Part shown: piece by piece, positions 17,453-25,839 of the stretch | Numbering within the stretch: position 1 is the stretch's first letter | How the letters are laid out: each line of letters opens with the position of its first letter | Origin: Holophagales bacterium | Lineage (GTDB): Bacteria; Acidobacteriota; Thermoanaerobaculia; UBA5066 | Assembly (NCBI GenBank): GCA_016714815.1 | Contig: JADKBZ010000032.1 | Coordinates: forward strand, 124,001-188,000 | Direction of reading: 5' to 3' | DNA: 64,000 bases | Translations under genes and position numbers: made by a program | Notes under the pieces: generated by a model | Databases searched by the model: none | What the model was told of the DNA's origin: nothing | The model's input: only the letters and a program-made list of their open reading frames with translations

Positions 17453-17518
17453 CCCCCCGAAGCCTCACAAGAAAGTGCCGGATCGGCGGCCCGGGCCTCC
17501 GCCTCGAGGGGAAGAACG

Positions 17519-19633
17519 ATGGGCGAGTATCTGCAGCAGAAACGCAAGCTCCGCGTCACGACGCCGCTCGGCGAGAACGAGCTCCTCCTGAAGGCGTTCG
17601 CCGGGGGCGAGGGGATCTCGACGCTCTTCTCCTACCGGCTGGAGATGATCGCCGAGAACAAGACGAAGGTCCCCTTCGACGCGCTCCTGGGGCAGAGGCT
17701 GACGATCCACATGCAGCTGCCGGACGAGTCGAGCGAGACGCACCTCAACGGCCTCTGCGTCCGTGTCGCGCAGGCGGAACGGGACGCGACGTTCACGGCC
17801 TACGAGGCGGAGATCGTCCCCGACGTCTGGAAGCTGACGCGAAAGTCCCAGAGCCGCATCTTCCAGCGTCTGACCGTCCCCGAGATCCTCAGGAAGGTCT
17901 TCAAGGGTTTCGACGTCGACTGGCAGCTGAACGAGAAGTACGAGCCCCGCGACTACTGCGTCCAGTACCGGGAGACCGACTTCAATTTCGGCGCCCGCCT
18001 CATGGAAGAGGAAGGGATCCGCTTCTTCTTCAAGCACTCGGACGGCAGCCACCAGATGATCGCCTCCGACAACGCCCTCGAGCATCCCACCCTCCCGGGT
18101 GAGAGCAAGTTCGTCTACGAGGAGATCGAGGGGGGAACGCGGGAGGACAACCGGATCTGGGCCTGGAAGAAGGAGCAGGAGATGCGCCCCGGCAAGTATC
18201 TCCTGTGGGACCACTCCTTCGAGCTCCCGCACAAGCACCTCGAGGCGGAGGCGCTGATCCACGACAGCGTCCCGGTCGGCAAGGAGACCCACAAGCTCAA
18301 GGTCGCCGGCGTCGACCAGCTCGAGGTCTACGACTTCCCGGGCGAATACGCCCAGCGCTTCGACGGGATCAACGCCGGAGGGGGCGAGCAGCCCGCCGAG
18401 CTGCAGAAGATCTTCCGCGACAACCAGAGGACGGTCGAGCTCCGGATGGACGAGGAGACGACCCCGGCGATCGTCATCCGTGCGAAGAGCAACGTGAAGC
18501 ACCTCGTCTCGGGATTCAAGTTCACTCTCCAGCGCCACTTCAACGCCGACGGCGACTACGTCGTGACGGGCGTGCGGCACCAGGCTTCCTTCGGGGCGGA
18601 CTACCGCTCGGGGAAGGACGTCCTCCTGACCTACGAGAACGAAGTGACGTGCATTCCGGTGGCGGTGGCCTACCGGCCCCGGCGGACGACGCCGAAGCCG
18701 GTGGTGCAGGGGAGCCAGACGGCGGTCGTCGTCGGGCCGTCGGGCGAGGAGATCTTCACCGACAAGCACGGGCGGGTGAAGGTGCAGTTCCACTGGGACC
18801 GCGAGGGGAAGAACGACGAGAATTCGTCCTGCTGGATCCGCGTCGGGACGAGCTGGGCGGGGCGGAACTGGGGGGCGATCCGCATTCCCCGGATCGGGCA
18901 CGAGGTGATCGTCGACTTCCTCGAGGGCGACCCGGACCAGCCGATCGTCGTCGGCAGCGTCTACAACGCCGACATGATCCCGCCGTACGAGCTGCCGAAG
19001 AACAAGACGCAGAGCGGCGTGAAGAGCCGATCGTCGCTCGGAGGGACGCCCGCCAACTTCAACGAGATCCGGTTCGAGGACCTCAAGGGGAAGGAAGAGT
19101 TCTACCAGCACGCGGAGCGGAACCTGACGACCGTCGTCGAGAACGACGAGGGGCGGACCGTCGGCGGCAACCGGGGGACCGGGATCGGCGGAAACGACTC
19201 GCGCAAGGTCGGCAAGAACGACACGCACGAGATCAAGGGCTACCAGACGACCGACATCACGGGCTACCAGAAGCTCGACGTGCACCAGCACCGCAAGACC
19301 GGCATCACGAGCGACGACACGATCACCGTCGGCGGGAGCGAGGAGCACATCGTCACGAAGGTCTTCCAGGTGACGGCGAAGAACATCTTCCTCATCGCCG
19401 AGGACCAGCTCCTGATCGGCGTCGGCGGGTCGACGATCTGCATCACGTCGGGGCGGATCGAGATTCATAGCGGCGGGGCGATCGAGACGAAGGGCAAGAC
19501 GGTCGACGCGCTCGCCGAGGATCGCGCCAAGGTCAAGGGCGGTCGGGTGATCGTCGAGAGCGCGAGCACGGTGGACGTGACGGCCAACGGGCCGGTGAGC
19601 ATCAAGGGCGCCGTCGTGAAGCTGAACGCGTGA
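17519..19633 (+). CDS. vgrG: T6SS spike protein VgrG (paralogue 3)
   Basis: The 704-aa product begins MGEYLQQKRKLRVTTPLG. Its gp27-like and gp5 OB-fold regions are almost the same as in VgrG2 (EPRDYCVQYRETDFNFGARL, GEEIFTDKHGRVKVQFHWD, DFLEGDPDQPIVVGSVYN). The tail from about residue 500 differs: it has TDITGYQKLDVHQHRKTGI repeats and finishes with polar beta-helix units such as GRIEIHSGGAIETKGKTVD and GPVSIKGAVVKLNA. Divergent tails on a conserved trunk suggest gene duplication followed by cargo specialisation. It overlaps the next gene by four bases (GTGA). Confidence 0.94.
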   Translation: MGEYLQQKRKLRVTTPLGENELLLKAFAGGEGISTLFSYRLEMIAENKTKVPFDALLGQRLTIHMQLPDESSETHLNGLCVRVAQAERDATFTAYEAEIVPDVWKLTRKSQSRIFQRLTVPEILRKVFKGFDVDWQLNEKYEPRDYCVQYRETDFNFGARLMEEEGIRFFFKHSDGSHQMIASDNALEHPTLPGESKFVYEEIEGGTREDNRIWAWKKEQEMRPGKYLLWDHSFELPHKHLEAEALIHDSVPVGKETHKLKVAGVDQLEVYDFPGEYAQRFDGINAGGGEQPAELQKIFRDNQRTVELRMDEETTPAIVIRAKSNVKHLVSGFKFTLQRHFNADGDYVVTGVRHQASFGADYRSGKDVLLTYENEVTCIPVAVAYRPRRTTPKPVVQGSQTAVVVGPSGEEIFTDKHGRVKVQFHWDREGKNDENSSCWIRVGTSWAGRNWGAIRIPRIGHEVIVDFLEGDPDQPIVVGSVYNADMIPPYELPKNKTQSGVKSRSSLGGTPANFNEIRFEDLKGKEEFYQHAERNLTTVVENDEGRTVGGNRGTGIGGNDSRKVGKNDTHEIKGYQTTDITGYQKLDVHQHRKTGITSDDTITVGGSEEHIVTKVFQVTAKNIFLIAEDQLLIGVGGSTICITSGRIEIHSGGAIETKGKTVDALAEDRAKVKGGRVIVESASTVDVTANGPVSIKGAVVKLNA

Positions 19634-20235
19634 GCGGAGCGGGCGTGAGGAAGAGCGCTGGGGCCCGGAAGAAGGCGGCGGCGAGGAAGCCGGCGGCCGG
19701 CGCCCGCTCGCTCGCCCTGCGGGACGGCGGCCGGGTTCGGCTTTCGAAAGAGGCCGCGGGCGAGACGTTGACGGTCGTCTCCGCGGGAGGCGAGGTCCGG
19801 CTCGAGGTCCTCCTGACGCCGTCCGGGGCCGTCCTGCGCCTCGCGGGGCCGCGGGTCGCAATCGAGGCCGAAGGAGAGCTGGCCCTGCGCTGCACGCGCT
19901 TCGAGGTGCAGGCCGAGTCGATCGCTCTCGGTGCGACCGGAGACGTCGCCCTGGCCGCCGGGCGCTCGCTCGACCTCAGGGCCGGGCACGATGCGGCGAT
20001 CTCCGCTCAGGCCGTGAAGGTGGAGGCCCGCCGCGGCGACGTGGCCCTCGCCGCGAACGACGACGTCGCTCTCAACGGAGAGCGGGTCCTCCTGAACTGC
20101 CCGACGGACGAAGAGGTCGAACGGCGCAAGAGCGAGGCGAAGACGCTGCAGGACTTCCTCGAGCTGCCGTTCCAGTCTCCCGGGAGTCCGAGGCGGCTGC
20201 CGCCGAGCGCCCCCGTCCTGGAGGGGACGCCGTGA
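19630..20235 (+). CDS. Stand-alone VgrG-tail-like (DUF2345-type) beta-helix protein
   Basis: The 201-aa product starts at GTG 19630, overlapping the vgrG3 stop. After a basic, Ala/Lys-rich N-terminus (RKSAGARKKAAARKPAAGAR) it becomes short beta-strand repeats (LALRDGGRVRLSKEAAGETL, DVALAAGRSLDLRAGHDAAI, DVALAANDDVALNGERVLLN). These look like the C-terminal beta-helix of VgrG but have no gp27 or gp5 part. The final 40 residues are charged, then Pro-rich. It could extend the VgrG3 spike or bridge it to the DUF2169 adaptor; both are inference. No signal peptide. Confidence 0.6.
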   Translation: MSGAGVRKSAGARKKAAARKPAAGARSLALRDGGRVRLSKEAAGETLTVVSAGGEVRLEVLLTPSGAVLRLAGPRVAIEAEGELALRCTRFEVQAESIALGATGDVALAAGRSLDLRAGHDAAISAQAVKVEARRGDVALAANDDVALNGERVLLNCPTDEEVERRKSEAKTLQDFLELPFQSPGSPRRLPPSAPVLEGTP

Positions 20236-21191
20236 AGCTCGAGAACGGTACGACCCTCGCCGCCCACCTCTTCTCGGGGCCGGCGGACGAGACGAACCTC
20301 GGCTGCGCCCTCCTCCTGACCGCGACGTACGAGATCCGCGAACGAGGCCTGGAGCCGGCGACGGAGGCTCTCTGGCCGGTCCACCTCGAGCCGCTGGAAA
20401 CTCCGTATGGCACTTTCCCCGGCGAGATCGCGAGCCGCAAGCCGAAGACCGACGTCATCGTCCTCGGGAAGGCGAAGGCGCCGGGCGGAGAGGCCGTGAG
20501 GCAGATGACCGTCTCGGTCTCGGTCGGAAGCTTCCGCAATTCCCTGGCGGTCTTCGGCGACCGGCGCTGGGAACGCTCCGCCGGCGGCCTCCGCGCGACG
20601 GAGCCGCTCGCGTTCCGGGAGATGCCGATCGTCTGGGCGAACGCCTACGGCGGGAAGCTCACGACGCCCGTCGGCGACATGCCGAACACCGACAACCCGG
20701 TGGGCAAGGGGTTCTTCCTGGACGACAGGGAGGGAGACGGCGTTCCCCTTCCGAACGTCGAGGACCCGAACGCCCTGATCCGCTCTCCGAAGGATCTTCC
20801 GAAACCGGTCGGCTGGGCACCGTACCCGATGGCCGGCGGCGTGAGGATGGCAAAGCTCAGAGACGCGGACGGGATCGCGCTTCCAGCTGAGGTCGTCGAG
20901 CCCTGGATCATGGGCTGGGCGCACCCCGACCTCATCATCGAGACGCCCGCGGCCGGGACCCGGATCGAGGTCCAGGGGCTTTCCGCGGGCGGCCCGATCG
21001 CGACGACCGTTCCGCCGCTTCCGGCCCGCGCGACGCTCGTTCTCGGGGAGGAGTCGCGGAGCCTGTCGCCCCGCCTCGACACCATCATCGTCCAGGCCGA
21101 GGAGCGGCGACTCGTCGTCCGCTGGAGGGCCGCCACGACGTTCGAGATGCGCCCGCGCGAGGTCCGGCTCGTCCGGATCGAGCCGGCCTGA
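20232..21191 (+). CDS. DUF2169 domain protein, T6SS adaptor family (copy 2)
   Basis: The 319-aa product starts at GTG 20232 (GTGA overlap). The family core is clear: LLLTATYEIRERGLEPATE, KPKTDVIVLGKAKAPGGEAV, MTVSVSVGSFRNSLAVFGDR, MPIVWANAYGGK and NPVGKGFFLDD, then LPNVEDPNALIRSP. It lies immediately before the hydrophobic protein at 21201 and is probably its loading factor. The second half is less conserved with copy 1. Confidence 0.85.
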   Translation: MKLENGTTLAAHLFSGPADETNLGCALLLTATYEIRERGLEPATEALWPVHLEPLETPYGTFPGEIASRKPKTDVIVLGKAKAPGGEAVRQMTVSVSVGSFRNSLAVFGDRRWERSAGGLRATEPLAFREMPIVWANAYGGKLTTPVGDMPNTDNPVGKGFFLDDREGDGVPLPNVEDPNALIRSPKDLPKPVGWAPYPMAGGVRMAKLRDADGIALPAEVVEPWIMGWAHPDLIIETPAAGTRIEVQGLSAGGPIATTVPPLPARATLVLGEESRSLSPRLDTIIVQAEERRLVVRWRAATTFEMRPREVRLVRIEPA

Positions 21192-21200
21192 GGAGACACC

Positions 21201-22025
21201 GTGCTGCACCGCGTCCTCGCGACCTACGACGTCTGCATCTCGGTCGAGCTCCACCTCGACAGCGCCATGCCACCCCTGAGCGCGGCCGGAGTCTCTTTCA
21301 GCACGCTCCAGTGGCTGGACGCCTGGTCGAAGAAGGCTCCGAAGGTCATGATGGGGTCGATGCAGGTCAACCCCCTCGGGATGGGGCACGACACCGGGAT
21401 CACGCGGCCGCACCTCCTCGTCAGCATTCCGCCGACCCCGTGGATGAGCGTCGCGGCAAGCGCGAAGGCGACCCTGACGAGCTCGTGCAAGCCGATGTTC
21501 AACGCCCACAAGACGCAGGCCGGATGCGGACTGCCGGCCGGGGGCGAATGTCTCCCGTTGACAGCCGAGCCGTTTCCGTTCGTGGGCTTTTTCATCGGAA
21601 CCGTCTGCGGCGGACCGGTGAACACGCCGGCCTCCTCCCCCGTGCCGCTCATCCCGACGCAGTACTCTGTTTTCACCGGCATGACGTGGGGAGACATCAT
21701 CGCGGGGGTCATCAACATCGTCGTCGACATGGCCGTCTCATTCGGGATCGGAGCGCTCGGAGGAGCGCTCGGCGGCGGGAAGGTGGCTCAGCAGGTCATC
21801 TCGGTGATCGTCCCCGTGGTCGGCGCCGTCGGAAAGGGCGTCGGGCTCAACCTCGACGTCTCCATCGACAACCCGGGGCGAATCGTCCAGGAGGCGATCG
21901 ACGACGACGGCATCGGCTCGGACGCGAACCCGCAGATCCGGGTTTTCGGCTTCGGGGTCCAGGGGACCGGGCCGAAGGGCGGCCGGACGTCGGGCGCCAA
22001 GCCGGTCGGTCCGTGGAGCAGCTGA
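21201..22025 (+). CDS. Hydrophobic T6SS cargo candidate (possible membrane-acting effector)
   Basis: The 274-aa product starts at GTG 21201. It is bracketed by two DUF2169 genes, the slot in which effectors are usually found. I do not recognise a catalytic motif. Residues 1-150 are Pro/Gly/Cys-rich (HLLVSIPPTPWMSVAASAK, CGLPAGGECLPLTAEPFPF), possibly a divergent PAAR-like tip. Residues 160-225 contain two Gly-rich hydrophobic helices (IAGVINIVVDMAVSFGIGAL, then VAQQVISVIVPVVGAVGKG). Such Gly-zipper helices occur in membrane-inserting toxins. The C-terminus is polar. No signal peptide is present. An integral membrane immunity protein, expected for a pore former, is not obvious nearby. Confidence 0.55.
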   Translation: MLHRVLATYDVCISVELHLDSAMPPLSAAGVSFSTLQWLDAWSKKAPKVMMGSMQVNPLGMGHDTGITRPHLLVSIPPTPWMSVAASAKATLTSSCKPMFNAHKTQAGCGLPAGGECLPLTAEPFPFVGFFIGTVCGGPVNTPASSPVPLIPTQYSVFTGMTWGDIIAGVINIVVDMAVSFGIGALGGALGGGKVAQQVISVIVPVVGAVGKGVGLNLDVSIDNPGRIVQEAIDDDGIGSDANPQIRVFGFGVQGTGPKGGRTSGAKPVGPWSS

Positions 22026-22028
22026 GCC

Positions 22029-23159
22029 GTGGTGGACGACTGCACCGCACTCCTCGCCCACCCGCAGGGGATCGCCGTCACCGCAAAGAGGACGTATCGC
22101 CTCGTCGCGGCGGGACGCTGCGTCCTCGCCGACGAGCAGGAGCCGATCGTCCCGGAGCTCGTCGCCGACGACGGCCTCCTCCTGGCCGACTGCGACCTGC
22201 TCTCGTTCAAGCCCGGAACCGACGTCGTCGTCACGGCGGCGGCGCACGCGCCCGGCGGCCAGGCCGTGACGGAGATGACGGCGGGCGTCACCGCCGCGGG
22301 GCGGGCGGTCACCCTCCGGGTCGTCGGGAAGAGACGCGTCGTGAGACGGAACGGCTTCTGGGCCTTCTCGGACCCCGAGCCGTTCACGACGGCCCCGCTC
22401 GGCTGGCGCGAGGCTTACGGCGGCATCGACGCCATCGCGCGCGAGCGCCTCGACGCGGCGGTCCTGGCGCCCTTGCAGAAGTACACGCCGTACGACCTGA
22501 AGTTCGCCACGGCGGCGGCCTACCCGCGAAACCCGGTGGGGAAGGGGTACGTGCTCGAGGACCGGCCCGACGTCGAAGGGCTCGAGCTTCCGACGGTGGA
22601 AGACCCCGACGACCCGCTCACGCCCGGGCGCCTGTTCGTCGGCCACCCCGACGCGTGGTCGAGGCAGCCGCTTCCCGCGGGGCTCTCCTGGGTGAACTAC
22701 GGCTGGTTCCCGCGCTCCGCGTTCATTGGGCTCGCCCAGGTCAAGCTGCCGCCGGGAGAGTCGCCCGCCACCGCGCGGCTCAAGGAGGTCGAGCGGGGCT
22801 GGGCGCCCGCCGACGTTCTGACCGGCCGGCCCGCGGAGGCCCGCTTCCACGTGAAGGCGGGGAACGGCGCGGCGCCCCCCCTCGTCTTTCCGACGCACCT
22901 GGCGGGTCGCGAGGAGATCTCCCTGTCGAACCTCGACCCGCGCGACCGCGCCATGACGTTCCAGCTTCCGGGCGAAAGGCCCCGGATCTCGATTCGTCCC
23001 CTCGGCGAGGGGGATCGCGAGGCCACCGCAAAGCTGATGTCCGTCCTCGTCGACGTTCCGAAGCGGCGGGTCTCGCTCGTCTGGGCGGCGGTCGTCCTGC
23101 CGAAGCTGCCGCACATTCCGGCGCACGGTCCCAGGATCGGGTACCGCGTCGAGTGGTGA
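22029..23159 (+). CDS. DUF2169 domain protein, T6SS adaptor family (copy 3, divergent)
   Basis: The 376-aa product starts at GTG 22029, three bases after the preceding stop. It shows TAKRTYRLVAAGRCVLADEQ, FKPGTDVVVTAAAHAPGGQA, a modified WREAYGG motif and NPVGKGYVLEDRP, followed by LPTVEDPDDPL. The C-terminal extension (ATAKLMSVLVDVPKRRVSLV) is longer than in copies 1 and 2. Having two non-identical DUF2169 proteins around one small cargo suggests a heteromeric loading complex or two cargoes. It is the last gene of the island and is followed by a strong hairpin. Confidence 0.8.
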   Translation: MVDDCTALLAHPQGIAVTAKRTYRLVAAGRCVLADEQEPIVPELVADDGLLLADCDLLSFKPGTDVVVTAAAHAPGGQAVTEMTAGVTAAGRAVTLRVVGKRRVVRRNGFWAFSDPEPFTTAPLGWREAYGGIDAIARERLDAAVLAPLQKYTPYDLKFATAAAYPRNPVGKGYVLEDRPDVEGLELPTVEDPDDPLTPGRLFVGHPDAWSRQPLPAGLSWVNYGWFPRSAFIGLAQVKLPPGESPATARLKEVERGWAPADVLTGRPAEARFHVKAGNGAAPPLVFPTHLAGREEISLSNLDPRDRAMTFQLPGERPRISIRPLGEGDREATAKLMSVLVDVPKRRVSLVWAAVVLPKLPHIPAHGPRIGYRVEW

Positions 23160-23167
23160 GGTCGGGT

Positions 23168-23196
23168 GTGGAGGGCGCTCCCGGAGCGCCCTCCAC
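23168..23196 (+). terminator. Bidirectional terminator closing the T6SS island
   Basis: GTGGAGGGCGCTCC and GGAGCGCCCTCCAC form a perfect 14-base inverted repeat around a single C (effective loop larger). It sits between the convergent stops at 23159 (plus) and 23199 (minus). No U-tract follows. Confidence 0.65.
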
Positions 23197-23198
23197 GC

Positions 23199-24755
23199 TC
23201 AGCCGCCGATGCCGCGGCGGCGGAGCGCGTCCGTCAGGCTGACGAGGACCCCCTGCGGCGGTTCGTCGTCGTCGATCTCGACCGTCCCGTCCTTCTTGTA
23301 CTTCCAGTGCGCGGCGTCGCCCCCTTCGGCCTGCGCGTGCATCGCCACGGTCCGGATCTGCACCTCGTAGACGAGGCCGCCGGGCGCGCGGATGCAGGTG
23401 TGGAGGCTCTGGTAGCCGTTCTCCTTCGGCTCGGCGATGTAGTCCTTGAAGCGCAGGAGGAGCGCCTCGAACCGGTGGTGCAGGGCCGAGAGCGCCAGGT
23501 AGCACTCCTCCTCGGACTCGAGGAGGATCCGGAACGCGAAGATGTCGTGGATCTGCTCGATCGCCAGGCCCTTCGACTTCATCTTTCGCCAGATGCCGGC
23601 GAGGTGCTTGACCCGGTGCTGGAGAGCGCGCGGCTTGACCCCCGCCTCGGCGAGCGCCGACTTGAGCTCGGCTTCCCGGTCCCGGATCCACTTCCGGCGG
23701 GACGAGGTGAGGCCGGCCGCCCTGCGGCTCACGTCGGCGTAGGAGTCGGGCTCGAGGATCCGGAAGGCGGCGTCCTCGAGGCGCGACTTCAGCGAGCTCT
23801 CTCCGAGGCGCTGCGCCTCGTGGACGTCTCTCTCCCAGACCTCGTACGCCGCGGCGCGCGCGGCGGCGTCGGACGGCTCGCGCGTCTCGAGGAAGCGGCA
23901 GCGCGCGACGAGGTAGCGGCGGAGGATCCGCTTCCGGAACGCCTCCTCCTGTAGGGAGGCCGGCAGGACGGGGCTGTCCCCTTCCCGGCGGGAGGAAGGC
24001 GCGGGCGAAGGCGTCGTTGCCGTCCGGAGCCCCGCGAAGGTGCGGCGCTCGGCCTCGACGAGCCGTCGGACGGTCTCCTCCAGCTGGGTCCCGAGATTGC
24101 GGAACCGGTAGGCGAGCCAGCGCATCTCCCAGGCGCCCCGGGGAATCTCCAGGCCGCTCCAGTACCCCTGCTCCATCTGCTTGACCCCCTGGAGGAGGCG
24201 CCCGAGAGGGCGCTCGATCAGGAGGACGTAGGCGAGGTAGAGGGAGACGAGGATGCAGACCGCCGCGACGCCGAGGGAGAGGAGCCACTGCCGCCAGCGC
24301 CGCGCCGCCATCTCGCGAAACCGGGTCTCGTCCTGCCAGATCTCCAGGTCACCCTTCTGGTCCGGGAGAAGCCGGGACCGGACCGGCACGCGAGCGGTGA
24401 GCGAATCTTTTGGCGGCCGCTCGGTCGGGCCCATGAGCGGCGAGGCGACGACGTTTCCTTTCGCGTCGAGCAGGAGGACCCGGACGCTCCCGTGCCCGCG
24501 GGTGAAATGCGCGACCTGGAAGTGGGAGAGCCGGGCCTGGATGGTGGGGAGGTCGGACGCTTCTTCGACGTCGGCGGCGAGCGGCGCGAGCGTCTGCTCG
24601 AGGAGGAGGCGGCGGTCCTCGCGCCCCCGCTCGATCTCGCGTTTCTGGACGACCCCGGTCAGGACGCCCAGGACGAGCGTCACGATGACGGAGGTTGTCA
24701 GGCCCAAACGCCAGCCGAGCGGGACACCTCGGGCGGGTACGCCGGAAAGGCTCAA
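23199..24755 (-). CDS. Membrane sensor-RelA/SpoT (p)ppGpp synthetase fusion
   Basis: The 518-aa product has TM1 at 17-37, an extracytoplasmic region at 38-156, TM2 at 157-179, and a HAMP/linker-like segment at about 180-235 (ERPLGRLLQGVKQMEQGYWS). The C-terminal half aligns by eye with long RSH enzymes. EAQRLGESSLKSRLEDAAFR (314-333) resembles the end of the SpoT hydrolase domain. RVKHLAGIWRKMKSKGL (381-397), HDIFAFRI (Asp404), RFKDYIAEPKENGYQSLHT (435-453) and YEVQIRTVAMHAQAEGGDAA (Glu464) carry the synthetase residues. The RxKD motif (435-438) is the type found in bifunctional enzymes. The HD hydrolase core and TGS/ACT domains are absent, replaced by the membrane input module. Predicted role: making (p)ppGpp in response to an envelope signal. 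Confidence 0.82.
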   Translation of the reverse strand: MSLSGVPARGVPLGWRLGLTTSVIVTLVLGVLTGVVQKREIERGREDRRLLLEQTLAPLAADVEEASDLPTIQARLSHFQVAHFTRGHGSVRVLLLDAKGNVVASPLMGPTERPPKDSLTARVPVRSRLLPDQKGDLEIWQDETRFREMAARRWRQWLLSLGVAAVCILVSLYLAYVLLIERPLGRLLQGVKQMEQGYWSGLEIPRGAWEMRWLAYRFRNLGTQLEETVRRLVEAERRTFAGLRTATTPSPAPSSRREGDSPVLPASLQEEAFRKRILRRYLVARCRFLETREPSDAAARAAAYEVWERDVHEAQRLGESSLKSRLEDAAFRILEPDSYADVSRRAAGLTSSRRKWIRDREAELKSALAEAGVKPRALQHRVKHLAGIWRKMKSKGLAIEQIHDIFAFRILLESEEECYLALSALHHRFEALLLRFKDYIAEPKENGYQSLHTCIRAPGGLVYEVQIRTVAMHAQAEGGDAAHWKYKKDGTVEIDDDEPPQGVLVSLTDALRRRGIGG

Positions 24756-24834
24756 GTCGACCTCGTCACGGCAAGGACCGTGCCCCTGATTCTCTCGTCC
24801 GGGGGAGGCCCCGGCAAGCGAAACCGGGCGGGCC

Positions 24835-25725
24835 TCAATCGGTCAGGAGGCGGGCCTGGGCGAGGACCTGCCGCACGTTTTCGCGCGATTCGGCCGCCAG
24901 GGGAAGCAGCGGGCGGCGCGCGGCCCCGGCGGGACGCCCGAGCAGCTCCAGCGCCAGCTTGAGGCCCGGCACGCCGAACTGGCTCGTCACGGCGCGGGCC
25001 ACCGGGAGAAGGCGGAGGTGGAGCTGCCGGGCCTCGTCCAGGCGTCCCGCGAGGAAGGCGTCGCGGATCGCCACGCACTCCCGCGGGGCCACGTTGGCCG
25101 CGGCGAGGATCGCCCCGGCCGCGCCGACGGCGTACCCCGGGAGCGCCGCCCCGTAGTTCCCGGAGAAGACCGGGAAGGGCTTTCCGGCCGGGGCGAGCCG
25201 GACGATCTCGGCGAGCTGGCCGATGTCGCCCGAGCTGTCTTTCACGCCGGCGACGTTCGGATGCGCGGCGATGCGGGCGATGGTGGACGGCGGGACGTTC
25301 AGGCCGGTGTTCGCGGGGACGTTGTAGACGAGGACCGGGACGGGGGAGGCGTCGGCGACCGCCTCGAAGTGGGTGACGAGGGCGTCGGTCGACATCGAGC
25401 CCTTGAAGAAGAACGGGGTCACCACGAGCGCCGCGTCGGCGCCGGCCCCCGCCGCCCGTCTCGTCGCCTCCACCGTCGCGCGCGTCGAGAGCCGTCCCGT
25501 GCCGGCCAGCAGGGTCATTCCGGGAGCCGCCGCCCTCCGGACCGCCGCCACGACCCGCTCGGACTCCTCCTCGTCGACGTGCACCGCCTCGCCGTTCGAC
25601 CCGAGCGCGAGGAACCCGGAGAGCCCGGTCCCGTTCAGTCCCTCGACGAAAGCGGCCAGGAGCCCGAGGTCGAGCCCCCCGTCCTCCCGGAATGGAGTCG
25701 GAAGCGGAGGAAAGATTCCATCCAT
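24835..25725 (-). CDS. DapA-family lyase (dihydrodipicolinate synthase or 4-hydroxy-2-oxoglutarate aldolase type)
   Basis: The 296-aa product is a full-length TIM barrel of the DapA/N-acetylneuraminate lyase family. Seen are GSNGEAVHVDEEE (pyruvate-binding loop, in place of TTGE), PVLVYNVPANTG with the conserved Tyr, and NVAGVKDSSGD with the Schiff-base Lys. GSNGE and VYNVP resemble mitochondrial-type HOGA aldolase and other side branches more than true DapA, so a hydroxy-oxo-acid aldolase is at least as likely as lysine synthesis. No lysine genes are nearby. RidA, which quenches reactive enamines, lies beyond the palindrome on the other strand. Confidence 0.85.
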   Translation of the reverse strand: MDGIFPPLPTPFREDGGLDLGLLAAFVEGLNGTGLSGFLALGSNGEAVHVDEEESERVVAAVRRAAAPGMTLLAGTGRLSTRATVEATRRAAGAGADAALVVTPFFFKGSMSTDALVTHFEAVADASPVPVLVYNVPANTGLNVPPSTIARIAAHPNVAGVKDSSGDIGQLAEIVRLAPAGKPFPVFSGNYGAALPGYAVGAAGAILAAANVAPRECVAIRDAFLAGRLDEARQLHLRLLPVARAVTSQFGVPGLKLALELLGRPAGAARRPLLPLAAESRENVRQVLAQARLLTD

Positions 25726-25739
25726 GCCGGGAGCATACA

Positions 25740-25802
25740 GGGGTCAGGTCTTGATTTTCTACTATAGCCGGAAGCTATAGTAGAAAATCAAGACCTGACC
25801 CC
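25740..25802. repeat. REP-like perfect palindrome (28-bp arms, 7-base loop)
   Basis: The left arm 25740-25767 starts GGGGTCAGGTCTTGATTTTC. The right arm 25775-25802 is its exact reverse complement, and the loop is CCGGAAG. It is AT-rich in the middle, unlike its surroundings. It resembles REP/BIME elements mobilised by RAYT (Y1) transposases, but no transposase is in the window. A half copy lies at 35039. It may also terminate transcription. Confidence 0.7.
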
Positions 25803-25839
25803 CATTGACGGGGCGCGCCCGGGGGCGGAACCTCGGGGG

